This document shows, in pieces, positions 33,784 through 48,000 of a stretch of 64,000 nt of DNA. Positions within the stretch are counted from its first letter, which is position 1; each line of letters begins with the position of its first letter. The DNA comes from Setoptus koraiensis (taxonomy: Eukaryota; Arthropoda): the NCBI GenBank assembly GCA_048013815.1, contig CM106586.1, positions 18,662,001 to 18,726,000 on the forward strand, given 5' to 3'. Made by a program: the position numbers and the translations under genes. The notes under the pieces were generated by a model. It worked only from the letters and a program-made list of their open reading frames with translations. It did no database searches and was not told the origin of the DNA.

Positions 33784-36700
33784 ATGATGGCAACGATGCA
33801 ACATCACTCGACATACAAATTTATAAATTTTCCGGACTTGACAAGAGCAGCTCTGGATTCATCGGTGACCATAACGCCTCTCGCGCCTGAACCAGATGCC
33901 ATTGTCCAACTAGCCAAGGTTGCTACATGGAATGGGGCCATATATAACGCGAGCGGATATAAGCGAGTTAGAGCATTTGAAATTGATCCTGATGGTATCT
34001 GCATTCAAGCATTAATCTGCTCAATGTAGCGATATGTGTTGTGTGACAGTGTGTTCGGCTACTAGCGCCGATAGCAGACACCCGATAGGACACGTACGAC
34101 ACTTCTTCACTGATGCAACACTCTCAAGTGGACGTACTTGGTAGCTAACCAAAAGTGGGGCCCACAACATACAGTAAGGCAATAGCTGATAGATTGAAGT
34201 TGCGCACTCTTCTTTTGTCTCTCCCTCTTTTTGAACGTTATGTAACGTGACGACTACAACGACAACGACGAAACCAGGTTGTGTGCATTACGCAATTACC
34301 TGCCTAGTGTGTGTTCTTTCTGAAAAAGATTTTATAGTGCTACTCATATTATTACGTAATACATTATTATCAGCTACGTTGTGAGCAGAAGGGGCCCGAT
34401 CGGACATATTGTTGCATTCAGACAATGCACGAGGCCGGCTACAGTTCTTTCTGTGTGGTGCAGTTCACCAATGTGTACAGTATATATTCCTATGACGGTG
34501 CACACAATGCAGCCCATGTTTGCGCAACAACCATATTATGTAATAATATAACTAACCCACCACTGGCACGATCATCATCAATCAGTACCAAACGAACACA
34601 GTGGCGCGCCAAAAAAACGCCATAACACGTTCCGTTATTATTGGCCCGCTATCGACGATAGGTGAGCTGATGAATGGCAACGACTTGCGCTCTTGACTAT
34701 TTGATGCACTTGATATACACTTGTATGTCTATCGAGTTATTTGATGTTTCTTGAGTGTGCTTATATCCGATCAAGTGCGCCCAGTGGCCACAGGCGAACA
34801 CAGCCAAGGTGAATAGAGCCCAGGTACAAATTAATATCCAATTAATGCAAGCCCGTTATTCCGAACACGCATATAACCGGCCCACACCTACATCGTGCCG
34901 CCGGCCCAAGTAATGCGCAATCAGGAAACGGATACGAACAAGGCAAGCGGGTAATGGGTTCGAGCTGATCGTCCAACGTGCTATTTTGCTAATGGCTGAT
35001 CGTGGCCACTGTGGTTGCCTTATTGTCAGTTGGGGTATAATAAGAACGAACGAGGATGAGGCCTCACCAACCAAAAAGAAAGGTGCCAATGGATGCTATC
35101 AGTAGATTGTGGCGGCGAGGGGGGGGGGCTAATCACGCCATCTCACTGATACTCATGGCAACAACTCACATTGCAATTGTTGAGCGAGCACCAGCGATCA
35201 TTGCTGGTCTGGCACGCTCGGAGATTGCATCTCGAATTTAGTTGGCGAGTTGGACAGCTCACAAAATAGGAATGTGTCGAGCACTCGAAATGAGTCGAAA
35301 TGATCTGGTACATTAGCAATCCCGCTCTTTCTGCAGCTATCTTTTATACACTCTGGCCACCTATCGAAAACATATTCTATTGGCATTCCGTGGCATCGCC
35401 CGGGGGAAATCGGGGCCCTCTAATGATCTGGACATTGATTTGGAATTATTCAGTGAAAAGAAGCTATCCCAGCTTTTAGATCTCATCATCTGCTATTTTC
35501 AATTTCGGTTTCGTTTTCGTTTTCGGTCGCCGAGGGGCCGAAAGCAGCAGCTAGCGTGTGACGAGAACGAGATTGTAGATTGTAATCATGCTCTTAACAG
35601 TGAGATAGGTATTAACAACGGCAGCAATTGTATCAATATTATCTCACCAACTCACACACGCAGCATCTCTATTGTTGGTGGTGCTGAGCGATTGATAATC
35701 GATTAAGAAAATCCATCGTGAGAATTGGTTTGCCTCATTTCTATCTATCGGGGCCAGCCGACTGGCTGATCAACCACAAAGAGTAATAGCGTTGGGTTCG
35801 TAATACAGTTGAATTGGCGAGCATGAAATAATTTGATGTTAAAATTGTCGGACATTAACCATTAACGGAATTGATCATTAACATCCATCATTAGAGAGCC
35901 GCGCCATTGGTCATACAAACGCCCCTAGGCAGCGGCTTTAAACATGATGGTGAATGCGGATAGAGAAATGCGAGAAATGTCACGAAATCATAATCCCATG
36001 TATAGTCACAGCGCCGGGCCATGTGGGGCCCGTCCGGATGCGACCCACAAATGTGCCCGTCAAGCTAGCACAGAATAAAGCACGACATGAATGGACGACA
36101 GGCTTTTCATGTAATCAAACATATTCATGCGTTTGTGGCGAGCGAAGAAGATGACAAAGAAAAAATGTTGGCGAAAAAGTGGACAGAAATTACTGCCAAC
36201 TAACAGTTAATAGAAAATGGTCGCCAATTCTATATTTATTTATGACACATTACGTGTTCGTGATACTCTTTCTAATTATGCTGATTGGCGCGCGCCACGC
36301 ACTGGCAATTTTCTGCAAGCTAGCCGAAAACTGCGCGACTATCACATGGAACTTGTATGATAGAAGAGAAGCGCAAAAAAATATCAATTATAATTAATGA
36401 GAATGGCCTCGGCTCGGGCTCGCGGAACAAGGGAAAAAAATTAAGATGAGCCATGCGACGTGTGTTTCTATCTGTCAAAGTTGACAGTATATAGCTGGCA
36501 GAATGTCGTTAGCGGGGCCGCTTTATTATGGCGGCCGGTCAGCCAGTTAGCCTCTCATTTTGGGGCACACATTTCATGATGTCAATTAGATTATCGTCGA
36601 TTTCGCACACACCTAATATCCAAAATAACCAACAAAAGCCAGCGCAGCACCAGTAAGGATTGCCACACCACCGCTGCATAACAGTTAGTGGTGACCGATT

Positions 36701-38100
36701 GGCACTTGTGACGGGGCTGGCCGCTGAGCTTGTGTTAGTTGGCCCTTTTCTATAAAAGCAATCATTAAACAAAATGTTGTTACTATTATTATCATAGCGT
36801 TTAGGCGGCAATGCAAAGTTACGCTAAACACGAAACGCTCAGCAACAAATTTCAGATGAGATGAGACTGGTTGAGATTGTGTGTATCTCGTTAGTCGTGT
36901 CGGCAGTGGCGGCCTCAATCATCGATGAGGGGCCGCTAAATAGCTTTTGTCCGTGTCTTCAAATAGAACGGCCGCTCGAACAATCGAAGGAACGAACGGA
37001 TAACAACAAACAAAAACTACTACACACGAGCCTAAAGATTGAATCCGTCAAATCACAGCTGAACAATAACAACAGCGGCAGCGGCAACAACCTTAACATT
37101 AGTTTCTAGACAAATTCTTTCCGTTTTGTGTTGTGTGTTTCCGAGGAAAGCGTTTGTGTTGTTGTTGTTGTTATTACTTTTAAAGCACACACATACACAA
37201 TCATTACTGGCTGGCGCAGCATTTATGGTTAGACACGTTATTAGGCACGAGAGCGGTGTGGGCGCCGAAGGAAGAAATCATATAAAAGGGTGCGATATCT
37301 AGCAGCAATAAGCTACAAAATACAAGACAAACAAGATAGCTGGTGCCGGCGCCGTTGTTGTTGCTGTTGTTGTCGTTGTTGTCGTTGTCGTCGTCGTCGA
37401 AGTACCTATCTGTCTCTGGGTTGTTATTGAAGTTGTTGTTATTGAAGTTGTTGTTGTTGCTGTTGTTGTTGCTGCTGTTGTTGCTGCTGCTGTTGTTGCT
37501 GCTGCTGTTGTTGCTGTTGCAGTATTTGCTGCTATTACTTAGCACTCAGATGCTCGATCGCTTAAATGCAGTTCGGCGGGGGGAGGGCACCGATTTTTAT
37601 CTAGTTAAATCACTGCTGCCACTAGCACCACTAGCGACTTTGGCTCGCCGGCAGTGTTAGCGCCCAGAGAAGCAAAGTGGATGTGTGCACTCAACAATAA
37701 TGATTAGGTCATATTTGGCAAGCGAAAGCCCTAGTTGACTTATCAATGAATTGAGGCATTGAAGCCCCCCCCCCCGCCCGTCCCTGTGACTGCGTCGTTA
37801 TTTATATCGATGCAATTCAATTGGGCCCCCTATTTTCCTTCCATGGACAGGCACAGCTATGCACGTGTTCGTACATGCACCGTGAGTCTGGCTCGTGTGC
37901 CTCCCTCCCCCCCCCCACTCAGTTATATTCACAACATGCTTATGCAACGATACGTAAGTGTAAAGTTTTTCAAGCCGCAGCGCCGGCAGCCCGACAACAA
38001 TGGAACAACAAGGGAGAACTTGGCGAGCTAGCGAACAAACAAACGAGCGGAGAGAATTCAATTGTGTGACGTAACAAGCGCAATATTCAATGTTGCGGGA
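33784..38100. other. Gene-poor intergenic
   Basis: ORFs at 33784-34029 (+), 35380-35706 (+), 36861-37109 (+, signal-peptide-like start MRLVEIVCISLVVSAVAAS) and 36811-36539 (-) are all unrecognised and not clearly coding; the 33784 ORF is open on both strands. Simple repeats: a poly-G run near 35120, (TTG)n at 37342-37530, poly-C runs at 37767-37780 and 37907-37917. I see no convincing gene. Confidence 0.5.
37342..37530. repeat. Degenerate (TTG/CTG)n trinucleotide repeat
   Basis: About 190 bp of TTG, CTG and TCG triplets. It gives poly-Leu on one strand and poly-Asn/Ser on the other, and accounts for the long frames seen there. Confidence 0.9.
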
Positions 38101-40760
38101 AGAAGGAAGAATCATAAAAGAATAATCTCGTTGCCAGTAGCAGCAGCATCGGCATTGTGGACGTGTGCGCCGGCCACCGCAATTGGGGGCGCTGTTTTTT
38201 GGCACCGCAGCGCCGCAAGATAAACCCGCTACCAAACGCCGGCACAACACGCACCGACAAATATTACCGATATTATATGTACCGATATATAATATTGGTA
38301 ATATAATATGGGTAATACCCCAGACGACGGCGCCGATATCGACACCGCCGGCGCGCACCGACATCTACTGCGCGCGTACCGCCGGGGCATCAGAGCCCGA
38401 TCAGAGTATTCCCGGCAGCTTTAGCCCGCTGGTAATCTCCACTTGTTTTGTTTTGGCGCGCGTCTTGGTATTAGTTTGGTGTCTCTCGGGCGATGAGTGC
38501 ATGTTAGACAAATTAGATCATTATGTTATTTCGGCCGATATCGGCTGGCTTGCGGGATTCAATTGACGATTTCAATTGTAGCACGACGCTACGTTGTTTG
38601 CCGGCTTACGCGCCCACGCGGCGCGGTGCGGCGCCGCACCGCGCCCAGCCGCCGTACCCCTGGTGCCTTAAGCCGCTAACTGGCTGTTGTACAAAGTTGT
38701 GTCTTGCCCATCGTTGGCCGATGGCCGCCGCCAGCACACCAATCTGACGGATCTGGCAACTTGTTAAAACGCCAAGCTCAGCTCACCTAGCAACTGCTGC
38801 AATAATGAGAGGAGGGGGGGCCCGCGGGACGCCGTGCGTCATACAATCACCAGAGACAGGGGAGACTGCACAAGATTGATGTGTGCCGCCGGACCGGCAG
38901 CAACCGGCCCAATGTCCCGCTCGCCCTTTCCGCCGGCGTATTATTTATTTCGGTCCAGTTGACCAGCAGCAGCAACAACAACAACTACCGCCGCTGGTGC
39001 CGGCGTTGCTGTTTTTGTTGGAAAAGTGTGCAAATGGGCACACAACGCCCAAGAGAGGGTGCATATATTTTGATTAGTGTTTTCATCAGCGCCGGCGCCC
39101 ATAATAACAACTTGCGCAGCTGGCCAGTGTCTTGGGAAAACATGGGCCGGAAAAGAGCGGAAAAGAGCGGACAGTAGCGGCCGGGCCGGGCCGGCCGGGC
39201 GCACTTGACAAGGCCACTGCTGCGCTCATTATTATCCATTGCCTAATGGTCACTAATTTGGGGGCGACAATGTGTAGTTGGTTGTAGCAGTTTGTTGTTC
39301 TGGCCGTAGTAGTTTCGGGCGGCGTTGGCTGCAATTGAATTGAATCGATCTGAGCGAAGCGGAACGTATCGATGATGTTGTTGATGATACGAGCCGCGGC
39401 TTGTGACAAACTCGCACACACTGCCGCTCACAACTCGCTTACTGGCCGCTCGGCTCCAGTTGGTCAGTTGTGACACTTGTCCGCACGTTGACCAGTCAGC
39501 GACGAACCACAGTGGGGCCCCGGCAAGAGTCAACAATGTCACCCGCTCGGCTAGTGTCAACAAAGTGAGTGAGCCGAGTCAGCAGATTCACGCGCAGTGG
39601 CTAACAATGGGACCAGCTAGACAACAACAGCTACAGATCATTCGTTAATGTTATTACGTAATGATGAACGGCCCTCTGTCTCTCTGTTTCGCTTTGGCTC
39701 GCTTGTGTGCAAATAGTGTGTGTATTTGTGCGCTGAGTGGAACGGGGGTGCCAACAACGGCGCCGATGTGGCCGGCCAGGGGATGCAACGGGTTTTCCAG
39801 CGGGCGCCCCCCCCCCTCTCGCTCCCGATAGCGTTAACGATGTTTATAAATTTGTATCAAGCGCCATAAGTTATAATGGATAGTTGATAGTGAGGAGCCG
39901 AAAGGCGAAATTTTCCAGTCAGTCAGTCAGTCAGCCAGCCAGCCAGCACACAATAAACAAAAACATGGCCGGGCACGCAAATATGTGACAGCAGCGACGG
40001 CGCATTATTTATATGCGGGTCCACTGAGGGGGCAGGGGGCACCCACGGGAGACACCGCTCACAATTCAAGCCAGTGAAATTGCTGACCAACGGCCCGCCA
40101 AACGAGCGGCCCTTGCTGGCCGGTTAGGCGCGCCCGCTCGGTCATTGTGTTGCAACGCCAGCGGTGCCAGCGAAATGATTAGGCAATCAATTACAAGTTG
40201 CCACTGACAAACACAAACAACATAAACAAACGTAGATTAGATTAAATTAGATTAGAAACACACACACACTCGTTTGCCCGACACACAAGCAAACAATGGC
40301 AAGCAGGAAATAGAATGAGCAGGGGAAAAGCCAAAAGGCAAATCATATCACTTAATTGCAACGCTTGCGCCGCCTTGCCCAATGATTAAAGTTTGATATT
40401 GCACCACTCATTACGGTCATTATGACGCAACTGGCCAAGTGGCCAGCGGAGGCCCATTAGAGAATTAGTGGCGCCAGTGGTGCTGGTCAAATAGACAAGC
40501 AATCAACAATTAAGAGTGTGTTGAATTAGTCTTGATTGCAGCTTATCGCGGGCACGCAATCTGATACGAGCCGATAGCTCGCAAACGCTTGTCTACTCGC
40601 CGTAGCTACTCGCCGGCCGGTGTAGGCCAACGGAGAGCCAGCGGTCAGGGCTGAGGCCCCAAACGACCATTTCTCATCTCACTTGCATGGCTGCATGCAA
40701 ACACGCATTGCTACCTTGACTTTCGGGGCATTTGCCGCTCGCACGAGCCACCAAAGGCCC
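38100..40760. other. GC-rich gene-free core
   Basis: Marked rise in GC with CG-rich words (ggcgccgcac, ccgggccggg, gcgcgcc) and no supportable ORF. It contains an AT-rich inverted and direct repeat at 38263-38318 and a (CAGT)/(CAGC) run at 39919-39948. It could be a CpG-rich regulatory domain; nothing in it proves that. Confidence 0.45.
38263..38318. repeat. AT-rich near-perfect hairpin with tandem third arm
   Basis: Arms 38263-38278 and 38287-38302 pair with one mismatch around an 8-base loop. The right arm (atataatattggtaat) is repeated at once as atataatatgggtaat (38303-38318). It is an AT island inside very GC-rich DNA. Confidence 0.8.
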
Positions 40761-42290
40761 CAAAACGCTGTCGTGTGGCCACGAAACAGACCAAAGTGAC
40801 CAAAATGACCGAAAAACCTTCGGGTGCCAGAGGCCATTCAAATGGCGCCGAGGAGTCGATTTCGGTTGCGGTAATTGTCATGGGCTCACCTTATTATTTG
40901 CCGTTGCTGTTTGACGCATGTCGTTAGTCACTTCGTTCGCTTGATTGCATGATTGCCTGTTGGCTTGCTGAATGCTCGAACAATTAGTCAGTTGGTTTGT
41001 CCATTTGTTTCACTGTTGAAAACTGATTTTCATTGACTGAAAACTAATTTCGATCGACTGCCAGCCAGCCGAAATTGTGCGATTTGGTCGAGTCGGTCGA
41101 TCGCTATTGTCGTTCCTACTGTGCGCTTCTCTATTGCCGTTGGCTGCTGTTGGTTTGAGCGTCAACTGTCAATCAATTGACGATCACGACAAGCTTGTGC
41201 CGGCTTTTGTTCATTTGTGATCACTCGTTACAGTTTAACCCTGTTATCGTTGCTTATTTCTGGCTGATACTTGTATAGCTGCTGTGAATATTCTTTTTGT
41301 TGCTTAGCTAACATACTGTGTGAGCCTCGTCTGACAATGCGATTAGAGTTGTATCCGAAAGTGAGTGTGCTCGTGACTGACTGCACGCTGGCACCATTGC
41401 AAGCCGATACTGGTGTGTCGTGTCTCACTCAGTCTGGCCCCATCCGGCTCACCGGGGTCCCCACGCTCGTCGCCGAATGCGCCGGTGCTACGGCGCATGG
41501 GCGACTGGAAATGCGGCACATGTGCCGAAGCAATTACCGTGGCATACATCAATCTTGTTATTATTGTTATTGTTACAATTGTAGTTGTTGTCGCCGCTGC
41601 CGCTGCTGTTGTTGTTGTTGCTGTTGTTGTTGCTGTTGTTGTTATTGTTGTAGGCTGCTGGATGGGTTGAAAACAGTGCGAAATAGACAGAGTAAACGGG
41701 CATTAATGGCACAGAAAAAAAACTTCCTGTAAGTTGTTTCCTATTCACTGATAATTGCATAACTGTATGTGTGTGTGAGCCCACAACAGCGGCGACGACA
41801 CCGACTTCACTTGCGACAAAAATGGCCCAACTGCGAAACCGACGAAAATAAAACAACGCGACGCGACTTGTTAGCGACGAAATACTACAAATAACGACAT
41901 AATAAGCTTAGCAGCGCAATATGATGTAACAGTTCGTGCCAGTTGCTGACGGACACTATCTGCAGCAATGGCGCATAGTTAGCTGGCGAGCTAGATGGTC
42001 GGCCTGACTGGTTGTCAAAACGCAACCAAAACCTCAGACGGCCATACGTGATATCTAAAGTTTGTATAGTTGTGTGATCTTCAGTATTCTAATAATAATA
42101 ATTCCTAAACACACACACACACCCTCACACAAAGAGATAGACGGTCAGTCAGACAAACAAACAAACAAACGGATAGAGAGTTGGGCAGGCACAAACAGAC
42201 TGTCTAGTTGATGGGCCTAGTGTATTAATTAAGCCAATTTCGGGTTGTTTGATTGCTCTAGTTTGATTTTTAGGCACTAGTCGACGAGGT

Positions 42291-42330
42291 CGTTATACCG
42301 TGCTGTGTTTACACACAGCACGGTATAACG
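42291..42330. repeat. Perfect 18-bp inverted repeat, 4-bp loop
   Basis: Arms CGTTATACCGTGCTGTGT (42291-42308) and its exact reverse complement (42313-42330) with loop TTAC. The short loop would allow cruciform or RNA stem formation. Confidence 0.92.
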
Positions 42331-43193
42331 AATGAGCACAACAAAAAGCATAATCAGCGGCCTGCTGGCGGCGCTGCAACTTGAATCACAATCCGACGGA
42401 AGTTGCGCATTAATTATGCAAATTGTACATTTGCAAATTCTCAGTTGCAAGACACCAGCAACAACAACAACAGCCGTGAGAGCGCTATCATTGCTAGGCT
42501 CGCTAGCTAGTTTCATTCATATAGAGGAGTTAATCAGATCCAATTTGATTGTGATTGCGGTTTCACGCGAAGGGCAATAGCCTGCTAGCTCGCAACTAAC
42601 GCCCCACTAGTTGGGAACTGTTCTAACTTTTAGACATCATGTATAATGATGATGATAAAGCGAACGAGCCAGCGAAACTAATCCCGAGCTCACCAATCAA
42701 CTAAACAACCTCCGACAGCAACTATCAAACACTCACTGCCTGACTAGACAGCAACATTAGAGGCCTCTACTACATCATGATGTAATTGGATTGCACCTAA
42801 CCAATTAAAGTGGCCCACTCAGCGAGTGTGTTGTTTTCGGCGAGAAGGGGCTCCTATTCAATTGGTTGGTGGGGCGCGCAACGATGACTGCAACCCTCGC
42901 TCTCATTTTATTATTATCAATTCCTCTCTCTCCCTCTCTCTCTCTCTCCCTTTCTCCCTTCACGGTATACCTAGGGGTATTGACAAGAAAGATAGATATT
43001 TTAGATTAGTAAGTAAGTGTACGCTGGCAAGCTAGCTGGTGTGTGTAGGCTGTTGGTGTAGGCGAGAGGGGCGGATGTGGGGCCGACTTAATGCAGCCGC
43101 GTCTTAAGTGTCGGTACACACGCTAGATAATGGCAGTAGATAAAAAGGGGTGAGATGCTCTTGGGCAGTGCAAAAGTGCACAGCGACGAGTTA

Positions 43194-43195
43194 AA

Positions 43196-43227
<32 letters not shown>

Positions 43228-43269
43228 AGGAAAGAAAGAAAGAAGGCAAGAAAGAAAGAAAGAAAGAAG
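43194..43269. repeat. (AAAG)n microsatellite
   Basis: About 76 bp of AAAG units with a few interruptions (aagg, ggcaag). Its complement produces a spurious Phe/Ser/Leu-rich frame. Confidence 0.95.
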
Positions 43270-44457
43270 AATTCTGAAGAAGAGGCGAAAGGGAAAAAAG
43301 AGCTGTCTGGTCCATGTTCGTCGGTCTTGCTAAAACCCAACTGAATTGTTGTGTGTGTCTCTGATCGCACAGCTAAAATAATCAGAAAATCAATATAGCG
43401 ATCCGATGAAAGTCATTTTAAAGATTTCTAGCGACAGCAACTTGAAAAGTCACTCTGCTTTTAATATCGCCGTTTCGAGAAAAGAATTACGCACGAACAA
43501 CTTGGCCATGTTACAAATGGGCCCACTTAGATATCGATTTACCTGTCAGTGCTGTCACTAAAGCCACCATGGCCGAATGTTTGTGTTGCCATTTTTTTCT
43601 TTTCTGGCGCCTTTTTTTAAACTTTTCCGCAAACGCAGCATCTTTCTAAGAACTTTCGCTCTCTAACTTTAACCTTCGGCTCACTTATCCATCATTTATC
43701 TGTTTTGATAGCAACGAAATTGACTCGTCAGCGACCAGAATCGATACGAACACACTGGCATTCTCGCTCACTCATACTTGAGACAGTGAGGCGAATTTCC
43801 GTGTGTGTGTGTCTGTGTAATTGAGCAGATGGACAGACAGAAAAACAAACTTTTTTAATGTTTTCGACTCGGAATGGCAACAACGACGAATTGGCCGACC
43901 AGGGACAAATTGGGCTAAGTGGGGGCGATTTTCTCTCGTGCTCAGTTTGCTCTCATGGCGCTCTGTCGGCAGCACTATATATTTTGTCGAAGAGTATATG
44001 ACGGACAGATATGGTGACAATCACTGTGAGATACATGTGCTGTTTTTCGTCTGCTAATCGATTTAGTGCGACCGTGGCAACGATAACGATAGCGACGATT
44101 ATGGTGTCAGTGACGAAAGGGTAAAAGGATGGAAAAAGTCAGACTGTGAGTGGAAAAACTACACTAATTTACTCATGCTCTTCCGCGGCACCTGTTCCCG
44201 TGTTCCGTGTTTGGCAGGGGCCGGGGGCCCGACTTGGCGCACCATCAAAGGCCAAACGAGTTGGTGTCTATTTGAGCCGACTATTTTGTTGTCTGTTACG
44301 TCACACGATGATAAATAACAGTTGTCGAGTTGTTTAACTAATGGGAATGGCCCAGCAAGAAATATAGTTGGCGCGAGCAAGCTAACTGGCCAGCTAACTG
44401 GTGCTTGCTGTGCTGCTGGGGTGCTAGTGGGGGCGCAGCAAAATAGCGTGATCGTGT

Positions 44458-44458
<1 letters not shown>

Positions 44459-44489
<31 letters not shown>
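44459..44489. repeat. (GT)n microsatellite
   Basis: About 31 bp uninterrupted GT run. Confidence 0.95.
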
Positions 44490-44490
<1 letters not shown>

Positions 44491-44803
44491 TAGCCAGCTC
44501 ACAATCAGTCTACTCACTTTAGCTTTGATAATGTATACATGGCTGCCAAGTTGGTTGTGTGACGCACTCCCATTGGCTGGACACATTAGATTTGCGCCAG
44601 ACCCAATAATGGCCCCCCGAAATGGACGATGAGAGGATCCCTCGACACCTCCTCCCATAATGGCGTCACGAATTTAGCGCTGGACACTTTTTTCTATTAG
44701 CTCGCCAGTAGTTGTGGCAAGTTTTGTGGGCCAGGCTGGGCAGTGTTGCCGGGTTTAGTGTGGCTGGCGGCGCCCATCGCTCATTGTAGTTGCTATTATT
44801 GCA

Positions 44804-44838
<35 letters not shown>

Positions 44839-47800
44839 TTTGTTTGAAATGGCTAGCGGCGACCCCGAAAACTATCAAGCCATCGCCTATCACATAACAA
44901 CAATCATTATTGTTATATAAGTGAAGTGTGCAACTGTGATACATGGCCACACCAACTGGCCAGATGTTGTTGCCCCCTGAGTGTATGTGTGTTTTTCTGC
45001 ACGGTCCCCATCATCGCTCATCATAATATTCTTAGTAGCAATCTGCTGCCTGCGCCCACTAACCCCCCAAGAGAAGGGCCCAACTGAAAGAGGGACAGAG
45101 AACACACTAGAGATAAACTAGAGATGCATGAAGCCCCATTGTTGTCGTGTCTGCTAAATCATCGCCAAATTATATTCATAAGTATCACGCGCACTCTAAA
45201 CGCCTCGCCGGCTTGCTGCCCCTTTCGGCCCAACGTTTTCCATTGACCACCAACAGTTAGCTATTTCGTACTATGTTCCACAAGCGTGGACCTCATCTCA
45301 CAGGCGACAACAACATCCCAGCGAGATTACTGGCGTGTCATGTCTCTATTGTCGACATCTCCATGCCATGCTGCATGATTGATCTAACTGTAACTCTCTA
45401 TGTCATCAAATAGACTAGATAGACCAGGTAAGCAAGCATTACTAGTTGCAGTGCTGCTTTCCTAGATGCCACATGGGCTAGATAAAACTCTCTAATCGGA
45501 TAATAAGTGTGTATGACACATATGCACACGCATGGAATGTTAGTGGCGCCATCTGCTCTGGATGTTTCCATCTTAGGTGACAATCAAAAAACAATCTGCC
45601 AGCTTGTAAATTGTTGACTATGTTGTGCGCCACTAACTGAATGATGCAAAAAACCTTGCCACCAGCAAATATTAGCTCTCCTATGCTGGTATTAACTCAA
45701 TGCTTCACGTGGGACCTTTCTAACTGATAGCGAACCACATTTAACACCTTTCTGACGAATCAACTTCCGTTCGAATCCATTGTCTAATCAAATGTTTCTG
45801 GTTGGTAGCATCAATGAAAACAACGGTGAAAGCAAAGTACACAAGTAGGAAATAGGGTGAAAAAAATTTCGACAGGTGTCGCAATGGCAACTAGCACCGA
45901 GAACAAAAAACCAATTACTGTCAGCTCAACCGGAAGTTGATCACATTTATCTAGTTGCATGAATTTTGGCTTAAAATCATGATACCATCTGTCGCGATAA
46001 ATCGAGTTCGGCTTTTGGAATTAGGCGCTAGTTTCGTTTTTGAATTACATTCAAAACGAAAAAAAAAAAAAAAACTCAACCAACCAAGAGACCGGGTCAA
46101 CAAATGATAAAATAGGCATTTCAGCGCCACGAACTATCGCTCGACATAGCAAAGTGATGGACACGTTTGACTCTCATTTTGTCAGCTTAGTGGCCGCTGC
46201 TAAGTGCCTCTATTTGTTGCCTGTCTCTACCATCAAACTATCACCAGGGGGGCTCTTGATTGACTAATATTCTAACTTAATGCCGCGTTTATTGGAGTTT
46301 CTCAAATGGACACAGAGACAAAAGAAAAACGAAGAAGAAAAAAACGATGATTGGTGGTCGACATTACGAAAATACCTCGATACAGGTGCACTGCCTCTAC
46401 TAGTGAAACGGGCAATTTCACAAGAGATGACCTCGGTGTGGAACCTACAATCAGAGCCATCCATCTAATCTAGCAGTGCGAAACGAGCTCAGTCAATGTC
46501 GGCGGTTAATTCTTTCTGTCTCTCTTTTTTTCCCTCACATATTCACTTATCCACGTATTTGCGTATTATTTGCTTATTATTTGCTTATTCACTCATTCGC
46601 TTATTCGCTGTCCCATTCCCATTTGTCGAAATCAATCCTTTCCTTTATTTGTTCGCTTGTGCAGTATATATACTTGTTTCTATGTTAACGCAAACAGTTC
46701 AATTGTTGTTGGGTTGACATCAAATCAATCTAAAAATAAAATTTCTCTAATACTACGTGCGTGGCACATGGAATCACCGTTATTTGTTTGTGCTAGCATT
46801 TGACATTAGACTGGGTAAATGTAGCGAAAGTTGCGCACAACATGACCTGGCCACCTCAATTTTCATTCAAATCAGCTATTTACACGGATTGCATAGTTGC
46901 CGCAACGGTTAGCTAAACAAATTCGAGCTGCCGGCCACAACTGGCACTGAAAATCGAAGAAATCAATGAATCAGCTAAGCGGTTTTAGTTTAGTGTAGTA
47001 TTTTTTGCGCCAGTCTAGCGTATAGAGGACACGAATGAGCTTGAGACGGGAGCGAGCAAATGAACGCGTGAGAGCAGCTATACAGTAGATAATTGTCACC
47101 CTTCGCTGCTTCAACTTTACTCGTCACTAGACGAGACAGCCAGCAACTATTGGCACACTTAATCTAACCGGCATGATAGTCGTCTGTCTCCCCTAGGTGC
47201 CTCGATGGCCACTATTCCAAAAGGGAGAGCAGGAAAGAGATCGGGAGAGATGGGGGCCAAAGGAGAAAAGCAAAGTGAAAAGAGACTGGAAGCCAATCAA
47301 GCGTGCCTGATCTCGGCATGCAATGCCTCCCACCTTGGCTTCCACTCCCATTAAGCATACCGGGCCCCGTCTGCTTCATCTACAGTATTATGAATATACG
47401 ACGTGTTTATGTGTTTAGTATAGATGATGATTTATGAAGCGTGATGGAGGCATTGTAAGGATGAGACGAGACAAAAATCTCAGACAACGAGCCATTGATT
47501 GGTCCCGGTGTCCCGGTGCCATCTCATCGGCACCTAATATCGTCATTCACCACCAAGCCAACAACGAATTTAGTCCGCAAACAACCGGCAAACAAGTAAC
47601 CGGAGTAGGCACATTACCACTATCTATCACCAGATCTATTAGGTGATGTATCGGTGTATGTATAACGGATATAGGCTGTTGTTGTTATTGTTTGATGTTG
47701 TTATGTACCTGTTGTGTGTCGGTTTTCGTTACTTCAACCAGAATCGAATTGACATAAATCGATTTGGATAAAGTCTAATCAAATATAGTCAAACTAAATA

Positions 47801-48000
47801 ATAAAATCAAATGGAATCAGACTGGATCAAATCTCATGACTACTTCATAAGTCATTGCACACATTGTTTGGTGTGTCTGCTTGATCATAGCTCTCTACAT
47901 GACACTTCTCAAGCTAGGGCAGCGTCTTTATGACAAAACGGTTAGTTGATTTTATTATAATGTCTCGCACGCTGCTGTCTTGCGTCTATTTGTGAGCTCA

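Larger units (their letters stand above)
40761..48000. other. Gene-poor intergenic with many simple repeats
   Basis: No gene is supported. Contains (TTG/CTG)n at 41550-41655, CT-rich 42923-42960, (AAAG)n at 43194-43269, (GT)n at 44459-44489, a (TTG)-rich run at 44803-44850 and a perfect hairpin at 42291-42330. All longer ORFs here are made by the repeats or are unrecognised. Confidence 0.55.

Noticed and set aside
33784-34029. 82-codon plus ORF with plausible composition
   Set aside because: The opposite strand is equally open and no motif is seen; kept only as a note in the interval entry.
37343-37660. 105-codon poly-Leu ORF and the opposite Asn-rich ORF
   Set aside because: Made wholly by the TTG/CTG repeat; no codon structure outside the repeat.
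37798-38364. 188-codon minus ORF, the longest outside known genes
   Set aside because: Lies in GC-rich, stop-poor DNA, with Cys/Arg-rich random-looking composition and overlapping ORFs on the other strand.
41271-41732. 153-codon Cys/Tyr-rich plus ORF
   Set aside because: Second half is a TTG/TTA repeat read in another frame; first half not recognised.
45755-45790. tRNA-like B-box word GTTCGAATCC
   Set aside because: No A box or cloverleaf pairing upstream.
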